Assembly: GCA_033063855.1 (NCBI GenBank)
Contig: CP093830.1
Span: forward strand, 12,338,854-12,402,853
DNA: 64,000 nucleotides
Source of the DNA: Smittia aterrima
Lineage: Eukaryota > Arthropoda > Insecta > Diptera > Chironomidae
Direction: 5' to 3'
Position numbers and translations under genes: made by a program. The notes beneath the pieces were generated by a model that saw nothing but the letters and a program-made list of their open reading frames with translations, searched no databases and was not told the DNA's origin. Shown piece after piece: positions 59,901 to 64,000 of this stretch. Numbering within the stretch: the stretch's first letter is position 1; each line of letters begins with the position of its first letter.

Positions 59901-61750
59901 CGCTCGAAGTAATTTACACTTTCTGAAACTCTAATTCATTCAAACAGGTCTAATGCGATGTCGTTTGTCTCCTGACTCAACACGATTAGTGATTTGCACA
60001 ACAGGCGGATACTTAATTTTAATTCATGATTTAGATCTAAGTACACTTGCTCGAGACCTCGCAGGATTTCGGGTAAGCTTGCAATCATTACCTTGATTTA
60101 TCTTTTCATGATCAAATGTCAGAATCTTCATGCGATCATATCTAGATTTTGCTTGTTTTATTAAAATTAAATTACTACTGAGCCGGTACAGTGACCGCAG
60201 ACAACTCGACCTTCTTATTCAATTAGCCGATAAAAGTGTTCGCTTTGTTAGATTAGCTGTCAATCTCGCAGACGATTTCAAAGCAAAATCAAGTTATTAA
60301 ACGGCTCATTAATTAAATTTCAATAATTTGAACATGGTTCGCGCTTGAGCGGCGCGATTTTTATTCCACTGTTCGAGCGGTAGACAAAAAGGCAATAAAA
60401 CCGTTTTGTTTAAGTAAACGTCAGAGTGACTCGGTCACTCACAAGACGTCTGACGTAGTCTCTTGCCCGATTTTCAAGTTCATTAACGCAATTATTTGGA
60501 AATACCGGAATATTCGTCACGCGACTAATCGATGAGAAACCGCAAGAATCAGACACTGTTTCTATGCGGTCTAGCACTGTTCTATCCGAAGCTTCCTCTT
60601 GATTTCTTTGTTCGTAAGTTCTCGCTAAATTAATCAATTTGTTCCTATTCCAGCCAAACTTGTATCGACTCATGCAAGTAAGACGCCAGTACCTGCCAAT
60701 CGCTTCCAAATATGATCATCTATTCAGCAAGAACCAAAAGTCTAATCGGGTTGAACTCGTCAGTGATTTTCCAAAAGGCAACGATGCGGAAGTCATTTCA
60801 TCACTTCAGGTAGATCAAATCGTGCGTGACGAATAATCTGCAAACAACTAATTTCGATTTACTTATTACAGATTCATCCGCACGGATGGTGCGCCCTCTC
60901 AAGGAACAATAGCTATGACGAAAGCTCTGAATGGACTTGTGTTCATGATATTCAAGAGCTTGACAGTGAAGACGATGAGCCACCAACTCCTGATGTTAAC
61001 ATAGAAAACTTATTTGGCAATCATCCTCGCGATGGAAGTGAGACAAACTCAGAAATTGTTCCATTCAGCAGTAACGCAAGCAATAACAGTGATACGAGTG
61101 CAAGTAATGAAGCAAGCAGCACAAGCGATCAGTCTAATCTAAATCGTCAACAAAATCCAAATCCACCAAACATTCAAATCGATCCTCCATCGGATGGTGA
61201 TAATGATGACAATGGTCAAAACGAAAACGATGATGACATACAAATCATTCCCTATCAAAATTCGATGCTTAGACCATCACTTATTAACACTGAAGAAATT
61301 CTTGATTTGTGGACTGGGAATATTCCTTACTATCAACGATCTCGACGACAAATAACTGACCGTCCTCACAGAATAAATACAGGAATCATTGGATCAAATA
61401 TAAGAAACGTTCGCAGACCTAACATTAAACAGAATCGACGACGAATGCTGTATTATGCCGCTGAGCCTAACAAAGGAAAAGGATTCATCAAAGAGCTGTG
61501 TTTCAGTAGCGACGGTCGTCTCATTTGCTCGCCTTACGGCAATGGAATCAGACTCTTGTCCTTCTCGAAAGACTGTCAGGAGCTTCCTTACGCGTTGCCT
61601 CAGAATGGAATTCCACAAAGACTGAACGAAGTGCTCGTCAACACTGAGCATCATTCTGATATCGTTGTATCTACAAAATTCAGTCCACGAGCCCCGATTT
61701 GTGTGTCTGGCTGCTTAAGAGGCGAGCTCTTCTGGTATCAGCCAATCTAA
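56973..61750 (+). CDS. DCAF10: DDB1- and CUL4-associated factor 10 (DCAF10)
   Basis: WD40 substrate receptor for CUL4-DDB1 ubiquitin ligases. Exons 56973-57136, 59292-59405, 59633-59877, 59948-60072, 60654-60809 and 60872-61750 give 560 residues. It starts MALNWLLYREIFGS. WD blades include GGIFNLEFSSDGSILIAACEKKSVILFE, VKFLDDRLFATCSDDSTVALYDTRN, LRGHSNWVKNIEYSK and TSGFDGSIFTWDLN. The loop and second half include RLMQVRRQYLP, IHPHGWCALSRNNSYDESSEWTCVHDI and the closing FSPRAPICVSGCLRGELFWYQP. An Asn/Ser/Asp-rich insert (about residues 340-400) splits the propeller, as is normal for this family. Introns of 2.15 kb and 0.58 kb make it the largest complete gene of the window. Confidence 0.93.
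57137..59291 (+). other. Long first coding intron of DCAF10; nothing else seen
   Basis: 2.15 kb without a supportable exon on either strand. Short open frames at 57455-57849 lack motifs. Confidence 0.6.
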
Positions 61751-62104
61751 GCCAAATAGTTTTTTGCGCTCTGCGATATTGTTAATTAGCGTAAGCCGTT
61801 TACGGAAGTGTCTTGCGGTGGAATAACATTCTTACGCTTTTAGTTTTGCAAACATACCATCGCTTGATGAAATCACTTCTCGTGACTCTAAGTAATCAAA
61901 AAATTGAATTTTAAAATTCTTAATTTATCTAACCAATTCAGTGCTCACAAGTCTGGTTAAAATAAATCTCATCTTAAAGACTCTGTACTTAATTTAAGTT
62001 GTATCTCCTTTGTCGCAATACCAATGTCTGTACAAAGCAGTGTAAAATCATGAAATAAAAGAAGGAATTTGAACATTAAATAGATCACTTTATTTAGATT
62101 CTAT
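61751..62104. other. Convergent 3' ends, DCAF10 and unknown gene
   Basis: 354 bases between two convergent stop codons. AATAAAAG at about 62054 could be the DCAF10 poly(A) signal. Nothing else seen. Confidence 0.5.
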
Positions 62105-63948
62105 TTAATCGCTATCAATGAGATCAATGGTGAGTACAGCTGGTGTAATGTCTTCAACATCTTCGTCGCAGCTGGTAATCGCTTCATCGGTTGTACGATC
62201 ATCTGAAGTAACTTCCTTAGCTTGATCTTCAAATAAGCTGTCCAAGCTTGGCAATGTCTTTTTCATGCACAACTCTTTAAGATAAGTTCTTGCTTTCATT
62301 CGATCGTTGGCTGCGTTGAGTGAAGTGAATAAAGAGCAAAATATTTGAACGTAGAGGCGAATGAAATCAGGAAAATTTCGCAATACAATTTGACTTTGTG
62401 AAATGTTTGATTTTTCCCAAGCAATATATTTTAACAATTTCATATCGATTATTGAACACAGAAGCAATCTCGGCGGAAATTGTTTTTGTTCGTGAAGGTC
62501 TTGTTTCACTTTGTCGCGAATCTCAATCTCTGCAACTTCGAAGAACTTTTCATAGGTAAGATTATCCAAAAATACTTTGAAATCATCGATGTTCGTTATC
62601 GGAAAAGTCGGGTTTACCGATATCGGTGTTACTGGTCTCTCTTCAATTCGTGCTGTTTGTTGATAACTTGTTTGGTTGAATGTTGGAATTGTATTTTCAT
62701 TTCGATTGATAACTAATAGGTTTTGCTTAGGCGGAACAGAAGATTCTTGAGTTGGTTGATTTGTTCGCTGAATATGAAGGGAAGCTGCGTCAGATACTTC
62801 ATTTCTGGAATAAATGATTGGATTAGAGGCGCAATATTTCCATTTCCATTAACCGGTACTTTCGGTCGTAGAGGAATAAGAGGAAGCTCAGATGATTGAC
62901 CATTTGTCTTAGCCTTCTTAGCTGGATTCGCTTCAGTGATACGAATGTGTAAAATTGCTTTGTTATGATCTGCTGTTTTATCATTCAGATTTAAGTTCGA
63001 GCTCGTTGTTTCCTCATTGACAACTGATGTTGAAAGAGCAGGAATGTTATCTTCTTTCGCGGTTTTGCGTTTTGGTATTTTATAATTACTGATGAGAGCT
63101 GTAGATGGACGATTTTGCAAATACTTTAAGAGATCAGTGTCACGTATACGAATAGAATTCATTGGTTTGCTTAGATCATTTATCGGAAGATCACTTGATG
63201 TTTGATCGGAATTTCGTGGAATGTCGTCATTTACTGAACTCTCAGCTACCAAATTGGAAGGACCGTTCACAGTTTCCTTCGGATCCTCTTTCAGTTTCTT
63301 TGATTCAGATAATTTATTCAACTTTTGGCTCCATTGGTTAAGCATCTCCTGAATTTGATCTTTATCTTTGCTGAATGATTGGACGATTTCACGCAATTCT
63401 TTGTTTTCATTTTGAAGTTGCTTAAACTCTTTTAATGGAACTGTCTCTTCTGCCGACAATACGATTTGAGATTCTGCAGATTTCGGCTGAGAACAGCCAC
63501 TGTCTGCTGAGTCTGTTGAACTTGTTTCGATGATCGGTCGCATCGGAACAAATTTCTTTCTCGCCTTCTTCTTCAGAGTTTGCTGTCCTGTTGTATCCAT
63601 TTGTGATTTTGAATACAGATTTATTTGATCATCGCTTAAAGGCACAATTGATTTCTTCGTACGTAGATTTTCTTCGTCCGAAGACAAAATATCAAAAGTC
63701 TCAATGGAACGCTTTCCTACAAAATGTAAACAAATAATTTATTGTGAAATTCCGGTTGAATATAGATTTGACTTCATACTTCCATTGACACTCTGCATCC
63801 CTATTTCATAAATTTGTAGCCAGTTCTTTGTAAATCTTAATTCAATTCGGTTTATAGAAAAAAAATCAACTTTTCTCAACAATTTTTGTTTTGGTGAGCT
63901 CTGTTTGTAAACTACGTTCAGTGTTCTCCCCCGCATGCTTTGATTCAA
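62105..63948 (-). CDS. Unknown protein with coiled coil and disordered middle
   Basis: Exon 1 is 63948-63780 (MNQSMRGRTLNVV...; the start may instead be the Met of MRGRTL), joined in phase to exon 2 from 63716 (KRSIETFDILSSDEEN). Exon 2 has a basic patch (KKKARKKF), a coiled coil (LKEFKQLQNENKELREIVQ) and a long polar region. The last part, open from about 62804 to the stop at 62105, is a compact C-terminal domain (DDFKVFLDNLTYEKFFEVAE, then LLLCSIIDMKLLKYIAWEK) with an acidic tail (DEDVEDITPAV...LIDSD). Exon 2 and the last part are in different frames. An acceptor TTATTCCAG lies at 62805, but no donor of matching phase is clear, so the join is unresolved. Family unknown. Confidence 0.65.
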
Positions 63949-64000
63949 TCAAAAAAAGTCAAATTTCATGTTTCATTTTATTTTATTATTATCTTGATTG

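Noticed and set aside
1..64000. tRNA genes, transposons, CRISPR arrays, prophage
   Set aside because: No B-box-like GGTTCGA tract in tRNA context, no transposase or reverse-transcriptase motif and no regular spaced repeats were seen on a visual scan. A dedicated search could still find small elements.

Overview
The window is eukaryotic nuclear DNA. It is AT-rich, with genes split by short GT-AG introns (mostly 50-110 nt), no operons, and intact single-copy housekeeping genes. The ZAD-type zinc-finger pair, the wuho-like WD protein and the style of the orthologues point to an insect, most likely a nematoceran fly. A midge (Chironomidae) is my best guess from gene compactness, but the sequence does not prove it. 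I saw no transposon, CRISPR array, rRNA or tRNA gene. All exon boundaries were read by eye from splice consensus and frame; every complete gene model listed closes in frame, and the two unresolved cases are flagged.

Layout. 1-11.8 kb (minus): a class-V aminotransferase-like gene running off the left edge, whose first coding exon is present in two near-identical copies about 3.9 kb apart. 11.85-13.9 kb (minus): an unrecognised 630-residue protein. 14.8-17.5 kb (minus): uridine phosphorylase. 17.5-23.1 kb: gene-poor, with one possible tiny exon. 23.2-24.3 kb (minus): a small beta-propeller protein. 25.6-27.0 kb (minus): a TSPAN13/31-type tetraspanin. 27.4-28.9 kb (plus): eEF1-gamma. 29.1-30.4 kb (minus): wuho/WDR4. 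30.5-37.1 kb (plus): two tandem ZAD zinc-finger genes built from a repeated four-finger module. 37.3-37.8 kb (plus): a small unknown protein. 37.9-40.7 kb (minus): a long coiled-coil protein. 41.6-43.5 kb (minus): AKAP1. 43.5-47 kb: no gene seen. 47.0-49.3 kb (plus): mitochondrial EF-G2. 49.3-51.1 kb (minus): mitochondrial Met-tRNA synthetase. 51.2-51.9 kb (plus): PSMD9. 52.1-56.4 kb (minus): PRPF39. 57.0-61.8 kb (plus): DCAF10. 62.1-63.9 kb (minus): an unknown coiled-coil/disordered protein.

Most genes are unrelated housekeeping functions packed closely: translation (eEF1-gamma, mitochondrial EF-G2, mitochondrial MetRS), tRNA modification (wuho), splicing (PRPF39), and protein turnover (PSMD9, DCAF10). 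Several pairs share short divergent promoters (MetRS/PSMD9 81 bp apart, wuho/ZAD1 154 bp apart) or nearly abutting 3' ends (EF-G2/MetRS 18 bp apart). The most unusual content is the duplicated first exon of the aminotransferase gene and the modular ZAD zinc-finger pair, which shows a module gain or loss, a GC-AG intron, and ends that look homogenised.
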